Below are positions 1 to 8,511 of a stretch of DNA of 51,555 nt, in pieces. The notes below the pieces were generated by a model. It ran no database searches. It worked only from the letters and a program-made list of their open reading frames with translations, and had not been told where the DNA came from. Positions within the stretch are counted from its first letter, which is position 1, and each line of letters opens with the position of its first letter. The stretch covers positions 1 through 51,555 of the forward strand of contig JALUZF010000252.1 in the NCBI GenBank assembly GCA_027012135.1, in the 5' to 3' direction. Source of the stretch: Gammaproteobacteria bacterium (lineage in GTDB: Bacteria > Pseudomonadota > Gammaproteobacteria > GRL18). Both the position numbers and the translations under genes were made by a program.

Positions 1-384
1 CCCGGCCTGGATAGGTAAACCTCCGGCAGACATAATAATACCGGGAGCACGGCCAATGGGGCCATTAGCTCTGTCTCCAAGTGCTGATGTGGGTGCATTA
101 AAATTAACTGCTGTAAAAGCTTTGCCTTTACTGATAGGCAGGGTGATGGGAGCCGCAATGGTATCACGCAGGGTAACCTGTACAATTCCTTGCCGGTCAA
201 CGACTGTAACACCAATCTGAATGCCTTTTTTGGTACATTCCACAATAGCGGCCTGGGCAATTTTTATGGCTGTGGATAAGGTCAGGTTTCTGGAACTGAC
301 CATTAAATCTTCTTCAGCATAAGCGGACACTGAGAAAATCAGACCGGTAAAAAAGCTGAGAAGCATAGGGGGGATCAATTTCAT
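1..384 (-). CDS. GlcG/HbpS-like heme-binding domain protein (partial, C-terminus cut)
   Basis: The gene starts at an ATG at 384 and is still open at the window edge after 128 codons, so the C-terminus is missing. The first 22 or so residues form a signal peptide (charged start, hydrophobic core, 'SAYAEE' cleavage region), which places the protein in the periplasm. The mature part has the pattern of the GlcG/HbpS (DUF336) family: an N-terminal helix, then 'GVTVVDRQG', 'AFTAVNF' and a 'GGLPI' loop near the cut. Family members bind heme or small organic ligands and often sit beside dehydrogenases or transporters. It lies 33 bp downstream of the TRAP permease genes in the same direction, so it is probably the last gene of that operon. 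Family call is fairly sure; ligand unknown. Confidence 0.75.
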   Translation of the reverse strand, partial: MKLIPPMLLSFFTGLIFSVSAYAEEDLMVSSRNLTLSTAIKIAQAAIVECTKKGIQIGVTVVDRQGIVQVTLRDTIAAPITLPISKGKAFTAVNFNAPTSALGDRANGPIGRAPGIIMSAGGLPIQAG

Positions 385-417
385 TGTTCTGTTCCTGTTG
401 TTTGTTTTATTAGCCAG

Positions 418-1716
418 CTACATATTAACTGTTTCAGGCCCCATTAATAAATTGGGCAGAAAAATGGATACCTGGGGAATATAGGTAATAATCATCAGGA
501 AGCTGAGCAGTAATAACAGCCAGGGATAGGTGGCTTTTATCACTTCAATCATGCTCATTCCGGTGATCCCTGAAGTCACGAATAAATTAAGTCCTACCGG
601 CGGGGTGATCATGCCTATTTCCATATTAACCACCATAATAATCCCCAGATGAATGGGGTCAATTCCCAGCTTGATGGCAATGGGGAATAAAATCGGGGCC
701 ATAATCAGCAGAATACCGGAAGGTTCCATAAAATTACCGGCTATCAGCAACATAATATTCACAATCAGTAAAAATCCCCAGACCGGCAGGCCGATGGAAA
801 CGATCCACTGGGCAATTTCATGGGGTATGCGTTCTGAAGTCAGTACGAAGGCGAACAGCATGGCATTGGCAATAATAAACATCAGCATAACACTGGTTTT
901 GCCTGCATCTACCAGAACTTTTGGGACATGACGCAGTTTAATATCACGATAGGCAAATACCGAGATAAAAAAAGCATAGACGGCTGCGACTGCAGCGGCT
1001 TCGGTAGGCGTGAATATACCGCCGTAGATGCCGCCCATAATAATGACTATCAGAAACAGGCCGCCAGCGGCACTGAATGCAGAACGGCTTAACTGAGCCA
1101 TGCCTTTAAAGGGCACACTGGGAAAATTCTTTTTCCGGGCGACAAAATAAATGGTGATCATCATAAGGATGCCAATAAGCAGACCGGGGATGATACCGCC
1201 AATAAACATTCGTCCTACGGATACATCGGTGGCTGCGGCATAAACCACCATTACAATGGATGGCGGGATCAATATACCCATGGTGCCGGCGGTACTAATA
1301 ACACCAGCCGCAAAGGACTGGGTATATCCTTCGCGAACCATACCGGCAATAACAATAGAACCAATGGCGACTACCGTAGCGGGAGAGGAACCGGACACCG
1401 CTGCAAACATCATGCAGGCCAGTACCGAAGCCATGGCCAGACCGCCGCGCAGCCAGCCGACACTGTCAACGGCAAAGTCCACCAGTCGGCGGGCGGCTCC
1501 ACCGGTGGTTAAAAAGGCAGAAGCCAGAATAAAGAAGGGAATGGCCATAAGGGTGTAATGTTCCATGGAGGTAAAAATTTTACCGGCCAGAGACGCCATG
1601 GAGTCTGTGGAAAAAAACAGAATGGTCAGGGTGCTGGACAGTCCCAGTGCAAAAGCAACGGGAACGCCGATCAGCATAAACAGCAACAGCATAATAAACA
1701 GGGAGGCGGCAACCAT
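418..1716 (-). CDS. dctM: TRAP transporter large permease (DctM)
   Basis: A 432-residue integral membrane protein of the DctM family, the usual length for this subunit. About twelve hydrophobic segments run the whole length, with family landmarks 'GVPVAFALGLSS' near residue 20, 'GSSPATVVAIGS' near 110 and 'FMEPSGILLIMAPI' near 330. In TRAP transporters this subunit carries the Na+-coupled translocation path and works with the small permease DctQ and the periplasmic binding protein DctP. Its start codon overlaps the stop of dctQ by one base (TAATG), indicating translational coupling. The gene is expected to be transcribed from upstream of dctP, past the hairpin at 2311-2366. Confidence 0.95.
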   Translation of the reverse strand: MVAASLFIMLLLFMLIGVPVAFALGLSSTLTILFFSTDSMASLAGKIFTSMEHYTLMAIPFFILASAFLTTGGAARRLVDFAVDSVGWLRGGLAMASVLACMMFAAVSGSSPATVVAIGSIVIAGMVREGYTQSFAAGVISTAGTMGILIPPSIVMVVYAAATDVSVGRMFIGGIIPGLLIGILMMITIYFVARKKNFPSVPFKGMAQLSRSAFSAAGGLFLIVIIMGGIYGGIFTPTEAAAVAAVYAFFISVFAYRDIKLRHVPKVLVDAGKTSVMLMFIIANAMLFAFVLTSERIPHEIAQWIVSIGLPVWGFLLIVNIMLLIAGNFMEPSGILLIMAPILFPIAIKLGIDPIHLGIIMVVNMEIGMITPPVGLNLFVTSGITGMSMIEVIKATYPWLLLLLSFLMIITYIPQVSIFLPNLLMGPETVNM

Positions 1717-2261
1717 TATTTTACCTCCTGTTCCGGTTTGGGTGAGTGATCAATCTCATCCAGTAATTCCCGGGTTTCATTAACAAAGTGCATACTGTCC
1801 ACCTCGCCTTTTATGACCTTCCAGGCCACTTCAATTAAGCGGTAGAAGATCAGGGCAAAGCCAATGGGCAGGATAATTTTAATCTGCCATTCCAGTATCG
1901 GCATATCTTCTGCTTCCAGGCCGATTTTTTTTAGCTTGGCCACATAGTCCCAGCTGCCTTTAAACAGAATACCGCAATAGAGCATGCATAAGCTGATGGA
2001 CAGCAGGGTGATATAACGGCGGACTTTAGCGGCAAATAAATTAACAAAGGCATCAATGCCGATGTGTATGCCTTTTTTAACGCAATAGGCCGCTCCAAAC
2101 ATGACCAGCCAGGCAAACAGGTAAGTGCTTAATTCCAGAGCCCAGACCGCACCGGAGTTAAATACATAGCGGGCCACGACCTGAGAAAAGGTGACGACAG
2201 TCATGGCGGTCAGTAACAGGGCAATAAAACCTTCTTCAATATAATCAATAATTTTGCTCAT
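1716..2261 (-). CDS. dctQ: TRAP transporter small permease (DctQ)
   Basis: A 181-residue membrane protein with four hydrophobic segments (about residues 12-32, 45-65, 85-105 and 128-148), matching the DctQ family in size and topology. The 'SGAVWALELSTYLFAWLVMFGAAY' region, with its conserved Trp and Glu, is characteristic. DctQ packs against DctM in the inner membrane and is needed for TRAP transport. An AGG-containing ribosome site precedes the ATG. The gene sits between dctP and dctM in the same direction. The gap to dctP (about 120 bp) holds a strong hairpin and U tract, so dctQM is probably made at a lower level than dctP. Confidence 0.93.
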   Translation of the reverse strand: MSKIIDYIEEGFIALLLTAMTVVTFSQVVARYVFNSGAVWALELSTYLFAWLVMFGAAYCVKKGIHIGIDAFVNLFAAKVRRYITLLSISLCMLYCGILFKGSWDYVAKLKKIGLEAEDMPILEWQIKIILPIGFALIFYRLIEVAWKVIKGEVDSMHFVNETRELLDEIDHSPKPEQEVK

Positions 2262-2310
2262 ATAAAAACCTGACCTTTAAATCTAAACACGCTGAACAGT
2301 TATAATTGCA

Positions 2311-2366
2311 TAAAAAAATCCCCGCCTAATATCACTATTAGTACACAATAGTGATATTAGGCGGGG
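2311..2366 (-). terminator. Intrinsic terminator/attenuator between dctP and dctQ
   Basis: The arms 2320-2339 and 2347-2366 are perfectly complementary over 20 bp with a 7-base loop. On the minus strand the stem is followed after one A by seven U residues (2318-2312), the layout of a rho-independent terminator. On the plus strand no U tract follows, so it works in one direction only. It falls inside the dctP-dctQM operon, where partial termination or RNA-end protection would give more binding protein than permease. Confidence 0.88.
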
Positions 2367-2382
2367 AAGAGGTCAGTACAGA

Positions 2383-3369
2383 TTAGTTATTGCACTTAAG
2401 TGCGGCATCAATATTTTCCTTGCCGATATCCGCTTCAAATTTTTTCCAGACCGGCTTCATGACTTCTGCCCATTGTTCGAGTTGCTGGTTGGTTAAAGTA
2501 TGGACTTTGGTGCGGCCGGAGGCAATGATAAACTGCTTGTCTTCTTCAGCCGCTTCCAGTGCCCAGCGGGTTTCCTTAGCGGTGACTTCCCTGATAATGG
2601 CACTCAGTTCTTTCTGAATGTCTTCGGGTAAACTGTCCCAGAACTCGGTGCTGGTAACCAGCACATATTCCAGAACGCCATGGTTGGACTCAGTAAAGTC
2701 ACTCTGAACTTCATAAAACTTTTTAGTACGGATATTGGACCAGGTATTTTCCTGACCGTCTATAACACCGGTGGACAGGGCATTATAAACTTCAGAGAAG
2801 GACATTTTCTGAGGATTGGCTTTAACTGCCTTAAACTGAGCTTCCAGAACATCAGAACTCATAATACGGAATTTTTCTCCGGCGGCATCATCAGGTAGCA
2901 GTAATGGTTTATTGGCCGATAACTGCTTCATGCCGTTTAGCCAGTAAGCCAGCCCCTTGATACCCTTATCTTCTGCAGCGCCTAATAAAGCCTGTCCCTG
3001 TGGGCTGTCGGTAAAACACTCAACCGAACTGGCATCTTTAAACAGGAAAGGCAGATCAAAGATTCCCCATTTTTTGGTGTATTTGCCGAACTTGGACAGT
3101 GAGGGGGCAGCCATCTGCACATCACCCAGCAGCAGGGCTTTTAAGACTTCTTTATCATTATAAAGCTGGGAATTAGGAAAAACCTCAACTCTGACTTTAC
3201 CCTTAAGCCGTTGTTCCACCAGTTCCTTAAAATAATTGGCCGCCTTTCCTTTAGGCGTTTTTTCTGTGGTGACATGCGAAAATTTTATCACGATCTCCCT
3301 GGCCATTGCGGTTTGTGAGAAGGTGAGAGTAAGTAAAATTAAAAGCGCGGCCGTTCTAATCAATGACAT
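2383..3369 (-). CDS. dctP: TRAP transporter substrate-binding protein (DctP)
   Basis: A 328-residue periplasmic solute-binding protein. Residues 1-23 form a signal peptide ending 'QTAMA'. The mature protein begins 'REIVIKFSHVTTEKTPKG', the typical DctP opening, and carries 'GEKFRIMSSDV' near residue 170, where the conserved Arg of the family binds the substrate carboxylate, and 'DGQENTWSNI' near residue 210. Sequence style is that of the C4-dicarboxylate-type receptors, but the exact substrate cannot be read from sequence. An AAGGAT ribosome site lies just upstream of the ATG. First gene of the dctPQM operon; two Cys residues (one in 'VECFTD', one in the C-terminal 'LKCNN') could form a disulfide. 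Confidence 0.93.
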   Translation of the reverse strand: MSLIRTAALLILLTLTFSQTAMAREIVIKFSHVTTEKTPKGKAANYFKELVEQRLKGKVRVEVFPNSQLYNDKEVLKALLLGDVQMAAPSLSKFGKYTKKWGIFDLPFLFKDASSVECFTDSPQGQALLGAAEDKGIKGLAYWLNGMKQLSANKPLLLPDDAAGEKFRIMSSDVLEAQFKAVKANPQKMSFSEVYNALSTGVIDGQENTWSNIRTKKFYEVQSDFTESNHGVLEYVLVTSTEFWDSLPEDIQKELSAIIREVTAKETRWALEAAEEDKQFIIASGRTKVHTLTNQQLEQWAEVMKPVWKKFEADIGKENIDAALKCNN

Positions 3370-3443
3370 TATTTATCCTTTTTTTAATGTTAATATTTCT
3401 GATAACTACAGAATATGATTTATAAACTATACGATTTATAAAA

Positions 3444-3755
3444 CTAAAAGTCGGGAAAAGAGGAACGACTTCTATACATGGGACGAGAATCATAACCGTA
3501 TCCGGATGAACGTCCACGGTATTGATCACTCTGGTAAATGGGATCTCTACGTCCGTAGGTATCCATCCATAATGAGTTATTGGCCCGCCGGCGAGCCTGA
3601 TCCAGATCTCTTCGGCTATAACGTCTTTCTGGTGAGGGGTATTTTCTTTCCAGATCATACCAGGCATCGCCAAAGCTTCGTTGTCCGTCAGCTGAAATAT
3701 TGGCCAGGGCAGACAGTGCTATAGCAGTAATTGTGGTCAATAACAGAGTTTTCAT
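3444..3755 (-). CDS. Small secreted Arg/Tyr-rich protein, unknown function
   Basis: A 103-residue protein with a clear signal peptide (residues 1-22, 'LLLTTITAIALSALANISA'). The mature part is strongly basic and aromatic, with many Arg, Tyr, Ser and Asp residues and motifs such as 'RRYSRRDLDQARRRANN' and 'YRGRSSGYGYDSRP', and no Cys. I do not recognise a family. Composition suggests a flexible, surface- or polyanion-binding periplasmic protein. An AGAG-type ribosome site lies about 9 bases before the ATG, which supports this frame over the open frames that overlap it on both strands. It stands alone between dctP and the AsmA-like gene. Confidence 0.6.
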   Translation of the reverse strand: MKTLLLTTITAIALSALANISADGQRSFGDAWYDLERKYPSPERRYSRRDLDQARRRANNSLWMDTYGRRDPIYQSDQYRGRSSGYGYDSRPMYRSRSSFPDF

Positions 3756-3884
3756 AATTGGCTGCTCTTTTGATTAAAATTTTAAATGACAAGTTTTTGA
3801 AACATAATAAATTATTTTCAAGCATAGTAAAAATAAGCCCTGTTGAAAAGTTTTAACCGCTGTTTTTGAGAAGCTTGTTTAATT

Positions 3885-6800
3885 TTACTTCGTCTCAATT
3901 GTCTGCCTGTTTTTCTCATTCTTTAATTCCGGTTTTTTATACTGGTTCAGAAGTTTTGAGTAATCCGGCCGGGTTCCTGTCCAGCGGTACTTAAAATTAC
4001 CTACCAGTCCGGAAAATGGATTGGTTATGCCCCCCACCAGTGTTCCCTCTTTAGCTTTATTGATGATCTCATCAAAATTATCTTCCATATTACTGATGGA
4101 CCCCCAGAATTTAATGGTGGGGCCTTTCCAGAAACCGTATTCATCCTGTTCTTCCTTTAATAGTCCAAGTCCGTAAAAAATAGCGGCACCTTCTCCGGAC
4201 AGGTTTAAATCGGCCTGCATTTTAAGATCCTGATCCATTAGCCGGGTATCAGGTGCAAATGTAATATCTCCATCTGCTATTAAATGCAGCTCTGGGCTAA
4301 GTATTTCAAAAATATCAATATGGGTATTCAGATCCTTCTGGCGAGACATGCTCATACGGATCAGATCATATTCTATGTCCTTGGCAAAGCGTACCACGCG
4401 GTTAATAATACCCAGCCCAAAACCGGATGTGGGCAGTACCGATACCACCTCTCCCACTACAGCCATGGCCTGGCCGCCGGAACGGGCCATGACATTGTCA
4501 GACGGGATTAAATGGTAAACCCCGTTAACACCGCTGATATCAATTTTAAACATCAGTTCATTACGGATCTGGGTTAAATTGCTTAAAGGACCGTAAAACA
4601 GTACATCTACATCAAAAACCCCGTCAGCCCTGGGCACATGATCCGGTTTTAATTCTTTTAGAAAACCACCGACATTAAAATGGCTTAATGCAGTAATAAG
4701 ACGAATATCATAGGGCTGTTTTCTTTTGGGCGTAAATTTAAAATCAGCATTCAGAGTCATGGGACTTTCATGAAAACGGATTGCAAAATCTTTAGCAATT
4801 AAATGTTCCCTGTTGATATCAAGCTGTCCCCTGATATTGTGATAGGACATATAATCGGAATAATACAGTTTCTGTATATCGAGGTGAGCCAGTATATCCA
4901 GTCCGGTAGGCCAGAATGGGGTTTGTGCAGGCGTGTTATCTGGTGCAGCAGGCAGGGATGTTTTTTCCATCTTTTCTGTTGCTGTATTTTCTTTTTCAAG
5001 TTTTGACAGTTCAGAATCCGGGTTAATGGCGGCCAGTAGCTTTAATATATCGTTTAAAAAGATCTCTTTACCATGGACATCAATAGCAAGGGAGGGGGCA
5101 TCTTTTTTTATCTGGATATGATTTTTCAGAGTTAACTCTGTAGTACCTGACTGGCTTTGCATAATCAAAGGAAATTCCAGGAACAGATCGTTAAGATTCT
5201 TAATTTCACCTGTGCCGTCTATTAATACAGATTTAATTAATTGCTGCTTATTATTATCGCCAAGATCATTGATCTGCCATTTATGTTTTAACCGGTGAGT
5301 ATTATCCAGAGAAATATCAGCCGTCAGTGTCCCCCGGGTCAGAGTATTATCAGGCATAATACCCGGCTGACTGAACCATTGTGTCAGTAAAACATTCAGA
5401 TCGGCATTTAAACCGGTAATGGGCATGGTCTTGCCGGAATGGTATTTTAAATCGGCATTTAGAGCCAGAGCCCTGTTTTTCTGTCCTTTAAACTGTAGTG
5501 ACAACTGTTTAATATGGGCCGTGGTTTGTTTGCCGGATTGCACGGCCTGTATATCAAGTAATACATCAAAAGGATTAAGCAGGGCAGTTTTGGGATTTTT
5601 ATAATGAACATTGTGCAGGTGTAAGGGCTGCTGAAATTTAATGGTCTGTTTCCTGTTTTTCTGAACCAGATTAATTCTGGCGCTGGCTGAATCAAAGGTT
5701 ATAGGTAACTGAGGGAACAGGACTTCATAAGGGCTGATATCAAAATTGGTCAGTTTCAGGCTTAAATAGCCGTTTTGTGCAAAATTCTGTTTTGCATCGC
5801 TCAGTGATATTTTAATGGGCTTATGGGTTTTAAGATCCAGACGCCCCTTGCTGAGCGGGTGGAATACCGATAAAAGCAGCTCTGAAATATCCAGCTGATT
5901 ATTATGCAGACCTAGCTGATATTGAGCGTCCAGGATTGAAGGCTTTCTGATGGTTTTATGGGTAAACTGATTAACCAGCCTGAGTTTCATTAACTGATGT
6001 ATATGACCATTAAGACTGCCTTTTAAATAAATACCAGGGTCAGTTTTATCCAGATGAGTGATAACCACAGAACCTTTATTGCTCAGCAGACTGCTGCCGG
6101 ATTGGGTAATGGATAGTTGTGGATAATTAACTGTTAATTTGTCCGGGGTATAATTTACCCTGGCATTAAGGTTAAGAGCCAGTCGGCTGAATAATGCCTG
6201 CTGATCATCTGATAGTGCCAGGTTGGAAAAAGCAAGTTGCTGAATATGCAGATTATATTGATCTCTGGTTTTACTGCCTAAGACAGCGTTTAATCTACTC
6301 AGTTTACCGGAAACTTTATAGGGGGCGGCATATTGTCTGATAACCGGCTCAAGCCATTTAAAATCAAAATGATTAATCTTAAGTGCCATTAAGCTGTCTT
6401 TTGACTGCAGGACAAACTGTTCCGGTTCCTGTTTTAGCTGTATATTCTGCAGGTTGTTAAGCTGTAAAATATCCGGGTGGTTCTTTGCATTTAAAATAAT
6501 ATCAGACTTTTCTATGGTCCATAGTTTATCCCTACCGTTCAGTGCCAGTTGATAGTTAAGATTAAGCTGTCCGGGCAGGCTTTTAACCAGCGGCTGTTCA
6601 GGCTGTGTTATAAGAGCGGTTTCCAGAGCATGTTTAATCAGTGGAATATTTATAATTTCGTTAATATTAATCTTACCCTGGGCATTCAGGTTGAAAGGTG
6701 ACGCTAACAAGTTTGCGGATACAGGTGCCTGCACATTAAATTTAAGGCTGGTTGAAAGCTGTCTGTTTGTTTTTCTGTTTTTATCTTTAGATGCGGATTC

Positions 6801-8372
6801 GGTAGCCGCTGTTCCGACAGAACTGTCTGTTAACTGGTATAAATCCAGATGTTCAAGTACAGCCGACAGGTTCCGATCACTGATCTGAATATTAAAATCT
6901 GTTTCCACAAACTGTTTATCCATAAGCGTCAGTTCTGGTTTAGAAGGGGGAGTGCTTTTTATCAGGGTCAGGTTGTGTAAAGTAAAAGGCCGTCTTGTTT
7001 TAAGCAGCAGTGCCCGCTGTGCAACGGACAGGTTAATATCGGTATCAATATAACCGCTTTGAAAATGGAGATCCGGTATAAAGTCATTAAACCATTCCAG
7101 CGGCAGTTGATTAATAGTTACGGTAAATAAATCACTTTGCTGTTGATCCAGCAGGGCCTGAATATTTCTTAAATTAATGTTCAGGGGCTTGTGGCTTAAT
7201 AATTTAATATATTCCTTTTTCTGGCTCAGGATATTTAGCAGAAAGCTGTCAATCTGCATAAAATCCCCGTCAAGTTTCATGCTCAGATGATTATCAATGG
7301 CCAGTTCATCAGGCAGAGAATGGTTGTTTTCCAGGTAATGCCGAATATTAAGCTGATCCTTTAACTGTACAGATCCATCCAGGGTACGGGTGTTATAACT
7401 AAACTGTGCCGTTAATTCACTTTCAATTTCCGGCAGTTGCAGGGATTTAAACAGAGCAAGAAAACCCTTTTCTGTCAGCAGTTCCAGTGTTCCGGATATA
7501 ACCCCTTCGTTACCGTCATAAATACCATCAAAAAACAGTTCTGAAAGCAGATTGTCGTCCTGTGAATGTCGCAGTTCCAGCATGATTTTTTCCGGATGCA
7601 GGATTTTAGTCAGATAATGATTACCCCGTTTATCAAAAGGGTAGGATGCCCACATTTCAGGCTGGGGTAATTGCTCCATGGCCAGTTCCAGACTGATATC
7701 CTGTAGTGCACCCTCATTGGTTTCCAGTTGCAGTTTAAGGCTGCTGTTCTGCCGATCAATAGGTTTTATAAGGTGTTGATTCAGAAAAATACTGGCATTT
7801 AAAGTGGCTTTCTTTATATCCGGTATATCTTTTAAGTCCGGAGCCATGAGGTGGATATTAAGCGGCTGGCTGAACTGCTCATTGATATTAGCCGCACTGG
7901 CCTGCAGTGATAACTGACCGGTGGCTGAAGATTGATACAGAAGATCGATATCCAGCTTGCCAATATCAATAATATAACCAATATCCAGATAAGGAAACAG
8001 GCCGGGAAATAAAAACGTCCCGCTGTTAGTGGGTTGCCCTGCTATGGACTGATCATCAATAAGGGTGTTGTTAAGAATGAATTTATCAATTTTAATACGT
8101 CCGATCAGCAACTCAAACGGTGAGAATTCAGTATCCAGATGGCCGATATTAACATCAATAGCATCGTATTTAAGATGCAACTGCTTAATTTTAATGGAAA
8201 ACGGTGTGATATGAATATATTCTGCCTGGGTCTCTTTAAGCCAGGGAGTTAACTGGGTCTGAAACAGGTATTTTTGAACAGGTGCCAGAAACAGGCTGGC
8301 TATTAAAATCAGGGGAACTAAAGCAAGGCTGAACAGTAGTAATTTAACAATACGTCTTTTGTTGATTTTCAT
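3885..8372 (-). CDS. Large AsmA-like (bridge-type lipid transfer family) protein
   Basis: A 1495-residue protein with one N-terminal membrane anchor (about residues 8-30) and a very long periplasmic part made of repeating beta-rich stretches. The start ('APVQKYLFQTQLTPWLKE', then 'IHITPFSIKIKQLHLKY' and 'DTEFSPFELLIGRIKIDKFIL') follows the opening of AsmA-clan proteins, and the C-terminal third has the repeated 'FDVDVLFYGPLSNLTQI' and 'LNLSGEGAAIFYG' style of that clan. Relatives such as YhdP and TamB form grooves that carry phospholipids or help outer membrane biogenesis. It is larger than E. coli AsmA (about 620 residues) and nearer YhdP/TamB in size. Monocistronic by layout. Clan membership is likely; the exact subfamily is not determined. 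Confidence 0.75.
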   Translation of the reverse strand: MKINKRRIVKLLLFSLALVPLILIASLFLAPVQKYLFQTQLTPWLKETQAEYIHITPFSIKIKQLHLKYDAIDVNIGHLDTEFSPFELLIGRIKIDKFILNNTLIDDQSIAGQPTNSGTFLFPGLFPYLDIGYIIDIGKLDIDLLYQSSATGQLSLQASAANINEQFSQPLNIHLMAPDLKDIPDIKKATLNASIFLNQHLIKPIDRQNSSLKLQLETNEGALQDISLELAMEQLPQPEMWASYPFDKRGNHYLTKILHPEKIMLELRHSQDDNLLSELFFDGIYDGNEGVISGTLELLTEKGFLALFKSLQLPEIESELTAQFSYNTRTLDGSVQLKDQLNIRHYLENNHSLPDELAIDNHLSMKLDGDFMQIDSFLLNILSQKKEYIKLLSHKPLNINLRNIQALLDQQQSDLFTVTINQLPLEWFNDFIPDLHFQSGYIDTDINLSVAQRALLLKTRRPFTLHNLTLIKSTPPSKPELTLMDKQFVETDFNIQISDRNLSAVLEHLDLYQLTDSSVGTAATESASKDKNRKTNRQLSTSLKFNVQAPVSANLLASPFNLNAQGKININEIINIPLIKHALETALITQPEQPLVKSLPGQLNLNYQLALNGRDKLWTIEKSDIILNAKNHPDILQLNNLQNIQLKQEPEQFVLQSKDSLMALKINHFDFKWLEPVIRQYAAPYKVSGKLSRLNAVLGSKTRDQYNLHIQQLAFSNLALSDDQQALFSRLALNLNARVNYTPDKLTVNYPQLSITQSGSSLLSNKGSVVITHLDKTDPGIYLKGSLNGHIHQLMKLRLVNQFTHKTIRKPSILDAQYQLGLHNNQLDISELLLSVFHPLSKGRLDLKTHKPIKISLSDAKQNFAQNGYLSLKLTNFDISPYEVLFPQLPITFDSASARINLVQKNRKQTIKFQQPLHLHNVHYKNPKTALLNPFDVLLDIQAVQSGKQTTAHIKQLSLQFKGQKNRALALNADLKYHSGKTMPITGLNADLNVLLTQWFSQPGIMPDNTLTRGTLTADISLDNTHRLKHKWQINDLGDNNKQQLIKSVLIDGTGEIKNLNDLFLEFPLIMQSQSGTTELTLKNHIQIKKDAPSLAIDVHGKEIFLNDILKLLAAINPDSELSKLEKENTATEKMEKTSLPAAPDNTPAQTPFWPTGLDILAHLDIQKLYYSDYMSYHNIRGQLDINREHLIAKDFAIRFHESPMTLNADFKFTPKRKQPYDIRLITALSHFNVGGFLKELKPDHVPRADGVFDVDVLFYGPLSNLTQIRNELMFKIDISGVNGVYHLIPSDNVMARSGGQAMAVVGEVVSVLPTSGFGLGIINRVVRFAKDIEYDLIRMSMSRQKDLNTHIDIFEILSPELHLIADGDITFAPDTRLMDQDLKMQADLNLSGEGAAIFYGLGLLKEEQDEYGFWKGPTIKFWGSISNMEDNFDEIINKAKEGTLVGGITNPFSGLVGNFKYRWTGTRPDYSKLLNQYKKPELKNEKNRQTIETK

Positions 8373-8511
8373 ATTTCAACCCGCATCAGAGTGATATAAA
8401 CCTTCAGAATGCAGCAGGTAAGATAAAGTGGCTGTTCCAGGACAGACTTTTAGTCAGCTACAAACTGTGTGTAGTTATTATACGGTAGAATAATTCTGAA
8501 AACAGAGATTT

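Noticed and set aside
3356-3673. 105-codon open frame on the minus strand overlapping dctP and the small secreted protein gene
   Set aside because: It has no signal peptide or ribosome site and shares its span with the better-supported 103-residue frame at 3444-3755.
3506-3724. 72-codon plus-strand frame opposite the small secreted protein gene
   Set aside because: Opposite-strand shadow; odd composition and no ribosome site.
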